This document shows positions 6,509 to 15,191 of a DNA stretch of 64,000 nucleotides, one piece after another. The translations under genes were made by a program, and so were the position numbers. Each line of letters begins with the position of its first letter. The first letter of the stretch is position 1. The notes below the pieces were generated by a model. The model saw only the letters and a program-made list of their open reading frames with translations, had not been told where the DNA came from and ran no database searches. This DNA comes from Crenobacter caeni (lineage in GTDB: Bacteria; Pseudomonadota; Gammaproteobacteria; Burkholderiales; Chromobacteriaceae): the NCBI RefSeq assembly GCF_010435965.1, contig NZ_JAAGAA010000014.1:51917-115916 (forward strand), written 5' to 3'.

Positions 6509-7705
6509 TCAGGACGCCGGGGTCGGCGGCGCGTGTCGGCGGGCGAGGCGGACGAACACGAGGCCCAGCGCGGCGAAAGCGAGCGACGCGGCGGCCAGCA
6601 GCGTCACGCTGTGCCAGATCAGCGGGGCGAGCGCGCCGGCGACGACGGCGCCGGTCAGCGTCTGCACGAAGCCCTGCATCGAGGAGGCGGTGCCGCGCTG
6701 GGCGGGGAACAAATCGAGGATGGCCAGCGTGATCGACGGCGCGGCGAGCGACATCCCCATGGTGTAAAGCCCGATCAGCAGCACGCTGGCCGGCAGCGCA
6801 GGCGGGAACAGGAGCGCGTGGACGACGCTGGCGAGCGCGGCCGCGAGCATCATCGCGTAGCCCGCGTTGACCGCCTGCCGCGCGGTAAAGCGGCCGGCGG
6901 CACGCCCGGACAACCAGGCGCCGGCGATCATGCCGGCGACCGCCGGGCCGAACAGCCACAAAAAGTCGTTGGGGCCGAGCCCCAACTGGCCGATCAGCAT
7001 GGCCGGGGCGGACGGCACGTAGACGAAGAAGCCGACGAAGTTCAGGCTGACCGCGACGGTATAGAGCCGGAAGCGCGGGTTGATCGCGACGGCGCGGTAG
7101 TTGGCGAGGAGCGCGCGCGCGGCCAGCGGCGTGCGTTTTTCTACCGGGTGCGTCTCGGGCAGCGCAGTCACGCACATCACGAACAGCACGGCGCCGACCA
7201 CCGCCATGAAGGCGAACACCGCGCGCCAGCCGAAGGCCGAGTACAGCCAGCCGCCGATCACCGGCGCCATCGCCGGGGAGAGCGCGAACAGCATGGTCAC
7301 CTGCGACATTAGCTTTTGCGCGGCAATGCCCTGATAGCAGTCGCGGATGATGGCGCGCCCGACGATCAGGCCGACCCCGCCGCTGACCCCCTGCAGCACG
7401 CGGAAGGCGATGAGTTCACCGAAGCTGTCGGCGAAGGTGCAGCCCAGCGCGGCGAGCGCGTAGCAGAAGGTGCCGGCGAGCAGCACCGGGCGGCGGCCGA
7501 TGGCGTCGGCAATCGCGCCGTGCCACAGCATCATCAGCCCGAAGCTTGCCATATAGGCAGAGAGGATCAGCGGCGTCTGCGTTTCATCGACGGACAAGGC
7601 GCCTGCGATCGCCGGCATCGCCGGCAGGAAGGTGTCGATCGCGAAGGGTCCGAGGGTGCCGAGGGCAGCGAGGATGATGGCGAGCGACGGGACGGGGCGG
7701 GGCAT
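6509..7705 (-). CDS. Bcr/CflA family drug-resistance MFS transporter
   Basis: This 398-aa inner-membrane H+ antiporter has 12 predicted helices. It starts GPFAIDTFLPAMPAIAGAL, the DxxxPxxP helix 1 of the DHA1/Bcr group. Motif A (WHGAIADAIGRRPVLLAG) lies near residues 60-78 and FRVLQGVSGGVG near 105. Relatives export bicyclomycin, chloramphenicol, sulfonamide or dipeptides; the substrate cannot be told from the sequence. It appears monocistronic. A broken copy of its 3' end lies about 2.4 kb downstream. Confidence 0.9.
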   Translation of the reverse strand: MPRPVPSLAIILAALGTLGPFAIDTFLPAMPAIAGALSVDETQTPLILSAYMASFGLMMLWHGAIADAIGRRPVLLAGTFCYALAALGCTFADSFGELIAFRVLQGVSGGVGLIVGRAIIRDCYQGIAAQKLMSQVTMLFALSPAMAPVIGGWLYSAFGWRAVFAFMAVVGAVLFVMCVTALPETHPVEKRTPLAARALLANYRAVAINPRFRLYTVAVSLNFVGFFVYVPSAPAMLIGQLGLGPNDFLWLFGPAVAGMIAGAWLSGRAAGRFTARQAVNAGYAMMLAAALASVVHALLFPPALPASVLLIGLYTMGMSLAAPSITLAILDLFPAQRGTASSMQGFVQTLTGAVVAGALAPLIWHSVTLLAAASLAFAALGLVFVRLARRHAPPTPAS

Positions 7706-7854
7706 GGGTTTCCAGTGGTCAGGCGGTGTCCGATTCTACCGGTTTTGCGTTTGCCCTGCCTTGCCAGGTAGCGGCTGCTTTTTTGTTGACGACGGGCAAG
7801 GGCGCCCGGCGCCGGGCGTGCGACGATAAAGCGGAACAATCACGAGGAGGCAGC

Positions 7855-8133
7855 ATGCGTATCCTGTTGGTCGGCGGCCCGCTGGACGGGCAGTGGCGCG
7901 AGGTCGGGCGCGAGCCCGAAACGCTGGAGGCGGGCGGTGTGTGCTACCAGCGCGTGCTGTGGATGTGGCCGCCGCGCGACGCGCTGTGGCTCTTTTGGTG
8001 GCACGGCAAGCCCGAGCCCGAGGCGGTGCTCGCGACGCTCGACCGTGCGGCGCTCGCGCCGCTGTGCTCGCGGCGCGAGGCGCTCGGTTACGGCGCGCTC
8101 GAAGTCTCGGCGGCGCGGCAGGCAACCAGCTGA
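7855..8133 (+). CDS. Small conserved hypothetical protein
   Basis: The 92-aa product is not recognised. It begins MRILLVGGPLDGQWREV, a style seen in many small proteins of phage or plasmid origin (GGPxDG), and contains a Trp-rich WMWPPRDALWLFWW segment. GAGGAGG ends four bases before the ATG, so translation is likely. The last 46 bases overlap the 3' end of the converging GGDEF/EAL gene. Confidence 0.65.
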   Translation: MRILLVGGPLDGQWREVGREPETLEAGGVCYQRVLWMWPPRDALWLFWWHGKPEPEAVLATLDRAALAPLCSRREALGYGALEVSAARQATS

Positions 8134-10496
8134 GCGGTCAGCGCGTCGGCGGGTACGCCCGGCGAGAACAGGAAGCCCTGGCCGTAGTCGCAGCCGGCAC
8201 GCGCGAGCAGCGCGCGCTGCGTTTCGCACTCCACCCCCTCGGCGACCACGCTTAAGCCCAGCTTGTGCGCCATCACGATGATCGCTTCGCACAGGGCGAG
8301 GTCGACGCCGCTCAGGTGTAGGTGTTGCACGAAGCGGCGGTCGATCTTCAGGCTGTCGATGTCGAACTTCTGCAGGTAGGCGAGCGACGAGTAGCCGGTG
8401 CCGAAGTCGTCGATCGCCACCTCGACGCCGGCGTCGCGCAGGCGCAACAGTTGTGCCTGCACGGCAGGGTCGGCGTCGAGCAGCACGCCTTCGGTGATCT
8501 CGACGGCGATGCCGGAGAGCGCCGCGATGGTCTCGGTGAGCGGCACGCTGCTGCGCTCGCGCCTGAACTGCACCGGCGAGACATTGACGCTGACCACGAA
8601 GCCGGGGTCCAGCCGGCGCCAGCGCGCGGCTTGCCTTGCCGCCTGCTGCAGCACCCACTCGCCGATCTCGGGCATCAGCCCGGCCTCTTCGGCCAGCGGG
8701 ATGAAGCGCTCGGGGCTGACCGACTCGCCCGCGTCGTTCCGCCAGCGCAGCAGCGCCTCGGCCTTGCGGATGCGGCCGGTAGCGAGCTCGACGACGGGCT
8801 GGTAGACCAGCGTGAACGCCTGGCGCCTGAGTGCGTCGCGTAGTTCGCGCAGCAATTGCGAGCGCTCAAGCGCCGCCTGCTGCAGGGTTTCCACGTAAAA
8901 ATGCGCGCTGTTGCGCCCCTGCTGCTTGGCCGCGTACATCGCAAGGTCGGCCTGTCCGAGCAGCGTCTCGGCGTCGACGCCGGCACGCGCGTCGTGCAGC
9001 GCGACGCCGACGCTGGCGCTGATATGGCAGGCCTCGCCGCCCAGCACGAAGGGCCGGCACAAGGCGTCGAGGATGCGCTCGGCGAGGCGGCCGGCCTGCA
9101 CCGTGTCGGCTTCCGCCACCAGTACGACGAATTCGTCGCCGCCGATGCGCGCGACCATGTCGCCGCCGCGCACGCACGCGAGCAGGCGTTGTCCCGCTTC
9201 GACTAGCAGTGCGTCGCCCGCGCCGTGCCCCTGGCTGTCGTTCACCGTCTTGAAGTGGTCGAGGTCGACGAACAGCACCGCCAGCCTGCCTTCGCCGGCA
9301 GAGAGCTGGCGCGCAAGGCGGTCGAGCAGGTGGCGGCGGTTGGGCAGCCCGGTCAGGTTGTCGTGGTTGGCCTGCTGCCAGACTGCCCGCTCGGCGGCCT
9401 TTTTTTGCGAGAAGTCGGAGAAGATGGCGACGGTGTGGGTGTTGCTGCCGTGCGTGACGGTGTCCAGCGTCAGCCGCGCCGGAAACTCGGCGCCGTCCCG
9501 CGTCGCCAGCCAGAATTCGCCCTGCCAGCGTCCCTTGCTGTTCAATTCCGTGTCGACCGCGGCAATGCGTTCGGGCCGGTTGGACGGGCCGCGCAGCACG
9601 CGCGCGTCCAGGCCGACCGCCTCGCATTCCGGGTAGCCGGTCAGCGCGGTGAACGCGGGGTTGACCGTCTGGATGCGCCGCGTGTCGTCCATCACCAGCA
9701 TCGCCTCGCTGCTGGAACGCAGGATCAGGTCGGACAGCTGCATCGCCTCGAGGATGCGGCTGCGCTCGATGGCGACCGAGGCGAGGTGGGCGGCCTCGGT
9801 GATCGTCGCGATGTCGGCGTCGCTGGGCGAGGCCGGGCGTGCGTGGTAGAGCGCGAAGGTGCCGAGCACCTTGCCCTCCGGGCTGACGACGGGTTCCGAC
9901 CAGCACGCGGCGAGGTCGGCGGCGCGCGCAAGCGCGGTATAGGCGGCCCAGTAGGGGTGGGTGGCGATGTCCTCGACGATGACGCGCTCGCCGCGCGCGG
10001 CGGCGGTGCCGCAGGCGCCGACGCCGTCGCCGATTGCGAGGCCGTGCACGGCCTCGTTGTAGAAGGCGGGCAGGCTGGGCGCGGCGCCCAGCAGCAGGTG
10101 GCGCCCGTCGCGCGCGAGCAACAGGATGCTGGCGCGCACCGCGGGGTTCGCGCGTTCGATGCCCAAGGCGAGGTCGGTGAGTACTTGGGTGAGCGGCGCG
10201 CCGTGCGCGAGCAGTTCGAGCACCGCCTTGCCCACGTGCATGGGCAGCCCGGCAGACGTCTGTGCGCACTCGGGCCTGAGCATGATCAGGCGCCATCCGC
10301 CGTCCAGTGCGCGCTCGCTGGCGTTGGCCGGCAAGGGCGCGCAGGACATGCCGCAGAGCGCCTCTTCCCCGGCGCCCAGCAGGCGGCAGGCCGCTTGGTT
10401 AGCCGCGACGATGAGGCCCGCTGCGTCGACGATCAGTTGCGCGCAGGGGTTCAGTGCAAAGGCGAGCGGGTAGGGGGAAGGAGGCTGGGGCTGCAT
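8088..10496 (-). CDS. PAS-GAF-PAS-GGDEF-EAL cyclic-di-GMP protein
   Basis: This 802-aa cytoplasmic protein is predicted to make and/or degrade cyclic di-GMP. A short PAS domain lies near residues 15-75, a GAF domain near 95-255, a second PAS near 275-385, GGDEF near 400-560 and EAL near 570-795. The GGDEF site is intact (RIGGDEF), with the RxxD inhibitory site (RGGD) five residues before it. The EAL residues are also intact: KAEALLRW, EITEG, IDDFGTGYSS, LKIDRRF, AEGVE. Both activities are possible. I chose the ATG at 10496; an in-frame start at 10568 would add 24 residues with no family match. No transmembrane segment is seen. Confidence 0.9.
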   Translation of the reverse strand: MQPQPPSPYPLAFALNPCAQLIVDAAGLIVAANQAACRLLGAGEEALCGMSCAPLPANASERALDGGWRLIMLRPECAQTSAGLPMHVGKAVLELLAHGAPLTQVLTDLALGIERANPAVRASILLLARDGRHLLLGAAPSLPAFYNEAVHGLAIGDGVGACGTAAARGERVIVEDIATHPYWAAYTALARAADLAACWSEPVVSPEGKVLGTFALYHARPASPSDADIATITEAAHLASVAIERSRILEAMQLSDLILRSSSEAMLVMDDTRRIQTVNPAFTALTGYPECEAVGLDARVLRGPSNRPERIAAVDTELNSKGRWQGEFWLATRDGAEFPARLTLDTVTHGSNTHTVAIFSDFSQKKAAERAVWQQANHDNLTGLPNRRHLLDRLARQLSAGEGRLAVLFVDLDHFKTVNDSQGHGAGDALLVEAGQRLLACVRGGDMVARIGGDEFVVLVAEADTVQAGRLAERILDALCRPFVLGGEACHISASVGVALHDARAGVDAETLLGQADLAMYAAKQQGRNSAHFYVETLQQAALERSQLLRELRDALRRQAFTLVYQPVVELATGRIRKAEALLRWRNDAGESVSPERFIPLAEEAGLMPEIGEWVLQQAARQAARWRRLDPGFVVSVNVSPVQFRRERSSVPLTETIAALSGIAVEITEGVLLDADPAVQAQLLRLRDAGVEVAIDDFGTGYSSLAYLQKFDIDSLKIDRRFVQHLHLSGVDLALCEAIIVMAHKLGLSVVAEGVECETQRALLARAGCDYGQGFLFSPGVPADALTAQLVACRAAETSSAP

Positions 10497-10567
10497 TGGC
10501 CATTGTCGGACAGGGGGAATAATGGCCAATTTAAGGCTGAATCGGGGTTCTGTCCATCCTGATGTCA

Positions 10568-10596
10568 TTAACGGGCGGCGCCATGCCGCCCGTTAA
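10568..10596. terminator. 12-bp hairpin after cstA-like gene
   Basis: TTAACGGGCGGC and its perfect complement flank a 5-base loop, seven bases after the stop of the permease gene. There is only a short T-run, so it may be a weak intrinsic terminator or an RNA-stabilising hairpin. It also insulates the downstream GGDEF/EAL gene. Confidence 0.6.
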
Positions 10597-10602
10597 GGTC
10601 GT

Positions 10603-12033
10603 TCATGCCTGCTGTTCGGCGGCGATCGCCGCGTCGCAGCGGCGCACCTTGACGAAGAACAGCACGGCAAGCGCGATGGCGCCGGCGACGCCGATCACCG
10701 TCGAGGTGGTCAGGTCAAGGCCGAAGCCGATCTTCGCGTTGGCAAGATAAGTGATGCACACCGCGCTCATGAACAGGGCAGGTACGGTGCAGATCCAGTG
10801 GAACTTGCCGTGGCGCATCAGGTAGGCAGCGGCGGTCCACAGCATGATGCTGGCGGTCGCCTGGTTGGCCCAGCCGAAGTAGCGCCAGATCACGTTGAAG
10901 TCGACGTAGCTGAGCGCGAGGCCGACGGCGAACATCGGCACCGCGATGAGCATGCGCTTGCCGATCGCCTTTTGCGGCAGTTTGATGAGTTCGGCGACGA
11001 TCAGGCGCGCCGAGCGGAACGCGGTGTCGCCCGAGGTGATCGGCAGCACGATCACGCCGAGCACGGCGAGCACGCCACCGGTCATGCCCAGCAGCGAGGT
11101 CGACACCTCGTGCACGACCTTGGCCGGGCCGCCGGCGGCCATGCTTGCCTGCATCGCCGCCGGGCTGTCGTAGAACGACAGGCCGAGCGTGCACCAGATC
11201 AGCGCGATCACGCCCTCGCCGATCATCGCGCCGTAGAACACGAAGCGGCCGTGCTTCTCGTTGGCCATGCAGCGGGCCATCAGCGGCGACTGCGTCGCGT
11301 GGAAGCCCGACAGCGCGCCGCAGGCGATGGTGATGAAGAGCAGCGGCCACAGGGGCAGCTCGCCCGGGTGCATGTTGGTGCCGAAGTCGAGGCCGGCCGA
11401 GTAGAAACTGTGGTCGGACAGCGCGAGGCCGACGATCAGGCTGACCGACATGAACAGCAGCAGCGCGCCGAAGAAGGGATAGACGCGGCCGATGATCTTG
11501 TCGACCGGCACCACGGTGGCGAGGATGTAGTAGGCGAAGATCACCGCGGTCCAGATCGCGACCTCGGTGCCGGTCAGGTTGGCCAGCAGGCCGGCCGGGC
11601 TCAGCACGAACACCACGCCGACCAGCATCAGCAGCAAGAGCGCGAACGCGTTCATGAACTGGCGCACCACGCCTCCCAGGTGCTGGCCGACCACTGCCGG
11701 CACCGACGCGCCGCCGGCGCGCACGCTGAGCATCCCGGAGAAGTAGTCATGCACGGCGCCGGCGAAGATGCAGCCGAACACGATCCACAGCATGGCGACC
11801 GGGCCGTACAGCGCGCCGAGGATGGGGCCGAAGATCGGGCCGATGCCGGCGATGTTCAAAAGCTGGATCAGCCAGACCTTGGCGGTCGGCATTTCGACGT
11901 AGTCGACGCCGTCTGCGTGGCTGGCGGCGGGGGTGGCCCGCGCGGGTTTGGGGCCGAACACGCGTTCGACGAAGGCGCCGTAAATGAAGTAGCCGCCGAT
12001 CAGCAGGCCACAGGCGATGAGAAACCAGATCAT
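10603..12033 (-). CDS. cstA: CstA-like carbon starvation / pyruvate permease
   Basis: This 476-aa integral membrane protein belongs to the CstA/BtsT peptide and pyruvate transporter family, in the shorter form. The diagnostic PTAKVWLIQLLNIAGIGPIFGPILGA near residue 45 and HDYFSGMLSVR near 95 are present, with more than a dozen hydrophobic helices. Canonical E. coli CstA has about 700 aa; the 480-aa class lacks the long C-terminus. The start was set at 12033 because AAAGGAAAG precedes it and the family begins MIWFLIACG; the longer frame adds unrelated residues. It is probably monocistronic. Confidence 0.88.
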   Translation of the reverse strand: MIWFLIACGLLIGGYFIYGAFVERVFGPKPARATPAASHADGVDYVEMPTAKVWLIQLLNIAGIGPIFGPILGALYGPVAMLWIVFGCIFAGAVHDYFSGMLSVRAGGASVPAVVGQHLGGVVRQFMNAFALLLLMLVGVVFVLSPAGLLANLTGTEVAIWTAVIFAYYILATVVPVDKIIGRVYPFFGALLLFMSVSLIVGLALSDHSFYSAGLDFGTNMHPGELPLWPLLFITIACGALSGFHATQSPLMARCMANEKHGRFVFYGAMIGEGVIALIWCTLGLSFYDSPAAMQASMAAGGPAKVVHEVSTSLLGMTGGVLAVLGVIVLPITSGDTAFRSARLIVAELIKLPQKAIGKRMLIAVPMFAVGLALSYVDFNVIWRYFGWANQATASIMLWTAAAYLMRHGKFHWICTVPALFMSAVCITYLANAKIGFGLDLTTSTVIGVAGAIALAVLFFVKVRRCDAAIAAEQQA

Positions 12034-12198
12034 GGGGATCTTTCCTTTATTTCGACCGATGTAGAGGCCGCCCGGTGGCCTTTGTCGGCTCTGGTCGCAC
12101 GCAAGGTGCGGGGCGGCAGGCATGACGCCGGCAAAGGCCGGCGCTCGGCAAAAATAAAGCAAGTGCTTTGTTCTTGTTATGATCTGGCGCAAATGGCG

Positions 12199-13515
12199 CT
12201 AGCGCGGCGCGCGTTTGAGCGCCGAAAGCCACGCGCCGCGTTCTTGCCAGATGCGCGGCGCGCACGCGACAAGGTGCGCGCAGGCGAGCAGGTTGAGCAC
12301 GGCTGCGCCGGCGAGCAGGAGCGCGATGTTGTCGGTCAGCGCGAGCACGGCGACGCTCAAGGCGGCGGCGAGCACCATATAGAGGCCGTTGACGATGTTG
12401 TTGACGGCGATCGCCTGCGAGCGGAAGTCGTCCGGGCTCGCCGTCTGCAGCCAGGTGTAAAGCGGCACGGTGAAGAAGCCGCCGAAGAAACCGAGCAGGG
12501 TCAGCGCGGCCATTTCGCGCAGATGCCCCGGCTGCACCAGATACTCGCCAAGCGAAAGCAGCGGGCCCTGGTGCGGGGTGTACGCGGCAAGGGCCAAATC
12601 GAGGCCGAACACACTCATGCCGGCGCTGCCCAAAAGCACCAGCCCCAGTTGCAGCTTGCCCTGCGAGAGCTTGGCGCACACGACGGAGCCCAAGCCTATG
12701 CCCAGCGAAAATAGCGCGAGCATCAGCGTGTAGACGTCGGCGTCGCCGCCGAGATTCAGGCGGGTGAAGGTCGGCAACTGGGTGGTGTACACCGAGCCCA
12801 TCAGCCAGAACCACGAGATGCCGAGGATGGCCGCGCGCACGTCGCGCATCCGCCACGCGCGGGAAACCAGCGTCGCGGTGTCGTCGGCGATATTGAACGA
12901 GAGCCTGATGTCGGGACTGGAGGGCGGCGCAGGCGGCATCGCGCGGCTGGCCGCGTAGCCGGCGAGCGCGACGGCGCAGAGCAGCAGGGTGATCGCCAGG
13001 TGGCCGTGCTGGATCAGTACGCTGCCGCCGATCTGCCCGAGCAGGATCGCGAGAAAGGTGCCCATCTCGATCAGCCCGTTGCCGCCGACCAGCTCGCGCG
13101 CCTTCAGGTACTGCGGCAGCACCGAGTACTTGAGCGGGCCGAAGAAGGTCGAGTGCACGCCCATCAGGAAGAGGGCGCCGATCAGTAGCGGCGCGGACGC
13201 GCGCCAGAAGCCGACGGCGGCCAGTGCCATGATCAGGATCTCGGCGAGCTTGATCGCGCGGGCGAGCACCGCCTTGTCGATCTTTTCGGAGAGCTTGCCG
13301 GCGCTGGCCGAGAACAGGAAGTAGGGCAGGATGAACACGCCCGCGCACACGTTGACGAGCATGGCAGGCCCCAGCCCCGCCATCGACAAGCCCTGGTAGC
13401 TGATCATCACCACGATCGCGGTCTTGAGCAGGTTGTCGTTGAACGCACCGAGAAATTGCGTCGAGAAGAGCGGCAGGAAGCGGCTGGTGGAGAAGAAGCT
13501 GAACGAAGCCTGCAC
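12199..13515 (-). CDS. lplT: LplT-like MFS transporter
   Basis: This 438-aa inner-membrane MFS protein begins with RFLPLFSTQFLGAFNDNLLKTA, the helix 1 signature of the lysophospholipid transporter LplT and of the transporter half of fused Aas proteins. LFLMGVHSTFFGPLKYSVLPQYL near residue 115 is equally typical. The family flips lysophospholipids inward for re-acylation. No acyltransferase gene is adjacent, so the partner must lie elsewhere or the substrate may differ. About 165 bp separate it from the cstA-like gene. Confidence 0.85.
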   Translation of the reverse strand: MQASFSFFSTSRFLPLFSTQFLGAFNDNLLKTAIVVMISYQGLSMAGLGPAMLVNVCAGVFILPYFLFSASAGKLSEKIDKAVLARAIKLAEILIMALAAVGFWRASAPLLIGALFLMGVHSTFFGPLKYSVLPQYLKARELVGGNGLIEMGTFLAILLGQIGGSVLIQHGHLAITLLLCAVALAGYAASRAMPPAPPSSPDIRLSFNIADDTATLVSRAWRMRDVRAAILGISWFWLMGSVYTTQLPTFTRLNLGGDADVYTLMLALFSLGIGLGSVVCAKLSQGKLQLGLVLLGSAGMSVFGLDLALAAYTPHQGPLLSLGEYLVQPGHLREMAALTLLGFFGGFFTVPLYTWLQTASPDDFRSQAIAVNNIVNGLYMVLAAALSVAVLALTDNIALLLAGAAVLNLLACAHLVACAPRIWQERGAWLSALKRAPR

Positions 13516-13529
13516 GGCGGGTCCGGTCG

Positions 13530-13563
13530 AAAAAAGAGGGAAGCGGCATGGTAGCCGCTTCCC
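13530..13563 (-). terminator. Intrinsic terminator of nupC
   Basis: On the minus strand GGGAAGCGGC pairs with GCCGCTTCCC over a 6-base loop and is followed by TCTTTTTT. It lies 24 bases after the nucleoside transporter stop and separates it from lplT. Confidence 0.85.
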
Positions 13564-13587
13564 CCTCGTGTTGTCAGCCGAGAAGGC

Positions 13588-14886
13588 TTACAGCACGGAC
13601 AGCCACAGGCCGGCGATGGTCGCGGTCATGAAGCCCGCCATCACGGCGGCCAGCAGCGCGCGCATGCCGATCTGCGCCAGCGTCTTCTGCTTGTTCGGCG
13701 CCAGCGCGCCGATGCCGGCGACCGAGATGCCGACCGAGCCGAAGTTCGAGAAGCTGGACAGCGCGAAGGTCGAGATCAGGATCGCCTGCGGCGACAGCGC
13801 GCCGGCTTCCTTCAGTTTGGCAAGGTCGAGGTAGGCGATGAACTCGTTGAGCACGATCTTCTGGCCGATCAGCGAACCCACCTGCAGGCTCTCCGCCCAG
13901 CTCACCCCCATCATGAACGCGAACACGCGGAATACCTGGCCGAACAGATACTGCAGGGTCAGGCCGTCGAACACGCCGCCGGTGGTGCTGGCGATCAGCG
14001 CGTTCACGCCGATGGCGTCGCCCAGGCCGTCTTTGAGCACGAAGTTGATCATCGCGATCAGCGAGACGATGGCGATCAGGATGGTCGCGATCGCGGTCGC
14101 CATCTTGGCGCCGTCGAACGCGCCGCCGACAATCGCGCTGATGAAGGTGCTGCCTTCCGGCTCGTCCGCCTCGTGCGCGTCCTGGCCGGATTCGTGCTCG
14201 GCGTCGTCCTCTGGGAACATGATCTTGGCGAACACCACCGCCGCCGGCGCGTTCATGAACGAAGCGGTCAGCAACATGGTCGCGAACTTGGCCTGCTCGG
14301 CGGTGTCGGCGCCGCCCAGGAAGCTCACGTAGGCGGCGAGCACGCCGCCGGCCAGCGTCGACATGCCGGCGACCATCACGCAGGCGAGTTCGGACTTGGT
14401 CATGTGGCGGATATAAGGACGGATCAACAGCGGTGCCTCGGTCTGGCCGAGGAAGATGTTGCCGGCGACGGTCAGGCTTTCCGGGCCGGACAGCTTCATG
14501 GTGCGCTTCATGAACCACGCCATGCCGGCGACCACGCGCTGCAGGATGCCCAGGTGGTAGAGCAGGGCGGTCAGTGCCGAGAAGAACACGATCACCGGCA
14601 GCACGACGAAGGCGAAGATGAAGCCGAACTTGGCCGGGTTGGCCAGGTCGCCGAACACGAAACCGGCGCCTTCGCCGGCGAACGACAATAGCCTGGCGAA
14701 GCCGGTACCGACGGCGCTGAACACGCCGTTGACCGCGGGGACGTAGGTGATCAGGACAAACAGGGCGCTCTGGATCAGCAGGCCGGCGCCGACGATGCGC
14801 CAGTTGATGGCCTTGCGGTTGGTGGATGCCGCGTAGGCCACGCCGATCAGGAACAGCATGCCGATCAGGGCTTGGAGGGTGTGCAT
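13588..14886 (-). CDS. nupC: Concentrative nucleoside transporter NupC
   Basis: This 432-aa inner-membrane cation-nucleoside symporter is of the CNT family. The hallmark segment GNIFLGQTEAPLLIRPYI near residue 145 and the later EFIAYLDLAKL, ALSSFSNFGSVGI motifs are intact. Helices span the whole length. An acidic insertion (DDAEHESGQDAHEADEPEG, near 225-243) lies in a loop and is longer than in E. coli NupC. It is monocistronic with its own terminator. Confidence 0.92.
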   Translation of the reverse strand: MHTLQALIGMLFLIGVAYAASTNRKAINWRIVGAGLLIQSALFVLITYVPAVNGVFSAVGTGFARLLSFAGEGAGFVFGDLANPAKFGFIFAFVVLPVIVFFSALTALLYHLGILQRVVAGMAWFMKRTMKLSGPESLTVAGNIFLGQTEAPLLIRPYIRHMTKSELACVMVAGMSTLAGGVLAAYVSFLGGADTAEQAKFATMLLTASFMNAPAAVVFAKIMFPEDDAEHESGQDAHEADEPEGSTFISAIVGGAFDGAKMATAIATILIAIVSLIAMINFVLKDGLGDAIGVNALIASTTGGVFDGLTLQYLFGQVFRVFAFMMGVSWAESLQVGSLIGQKIVLNEFIAYLDLAKLKEAGALSPQAILISTFALSSFSNFGSVGISVAGIGALAPNKQKTLAQIGMRALLAAVMAGFMTATIAGLWLSVL

Positions 14887-15004
14887 GGTTCGCTGGTCCG
14901 CAGGGGGGGTGAAAAAAAGTGCGCGGATTCTACACGAAGAGCCGGACCCTTGTGGCGTCGATGCGCACGCCTCCCCTTCTTTTAGACCAAAGTGCTACAC
15001 ATGC

Positions 15005-15190
15005 TTAATTATTTATGTTTTTGGTTTTGTTTTTGTCGGTTTGTTGCGGACTGTCGTCGTCCATCATCATGCGGTGTGCCGGCCCTTCGAGGTCGTCGAA
15101 CTGGCCCGAGCGGGTCGCCCACCAGAACAGGCCGCCGATCAGGAAGGCGAGGACGAGACTCAGCGGAATCAGCAGGTACAGGCTTTCCAT
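15005..15190 (-). CDS. ccoS: Cbb3-type cytochrome oxidase assembly protein CcoS
   Basis: This 61-aa protein has one N-terminal transmembrane helix (YLLIPLSLVLAFLIGGLFWWA), then the family signature RSGQFDDLEGPAHRM and a polar tail. CcoS is needed to insert cofactors into cbb3 oxidase. It begins one base after the ccoI stop, the usual ccoI-ccoS order. The ccoNOQP structural genes are not in the window. Confidence 0.92.
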   Translation of the reverse strand: MESLYLLIPLSLVLAFLIGGLFWWATRSGQFDDLEGPAHRMMMDDDSPQQTDKNKTKNINN

Positions 15191-15191
15191 T

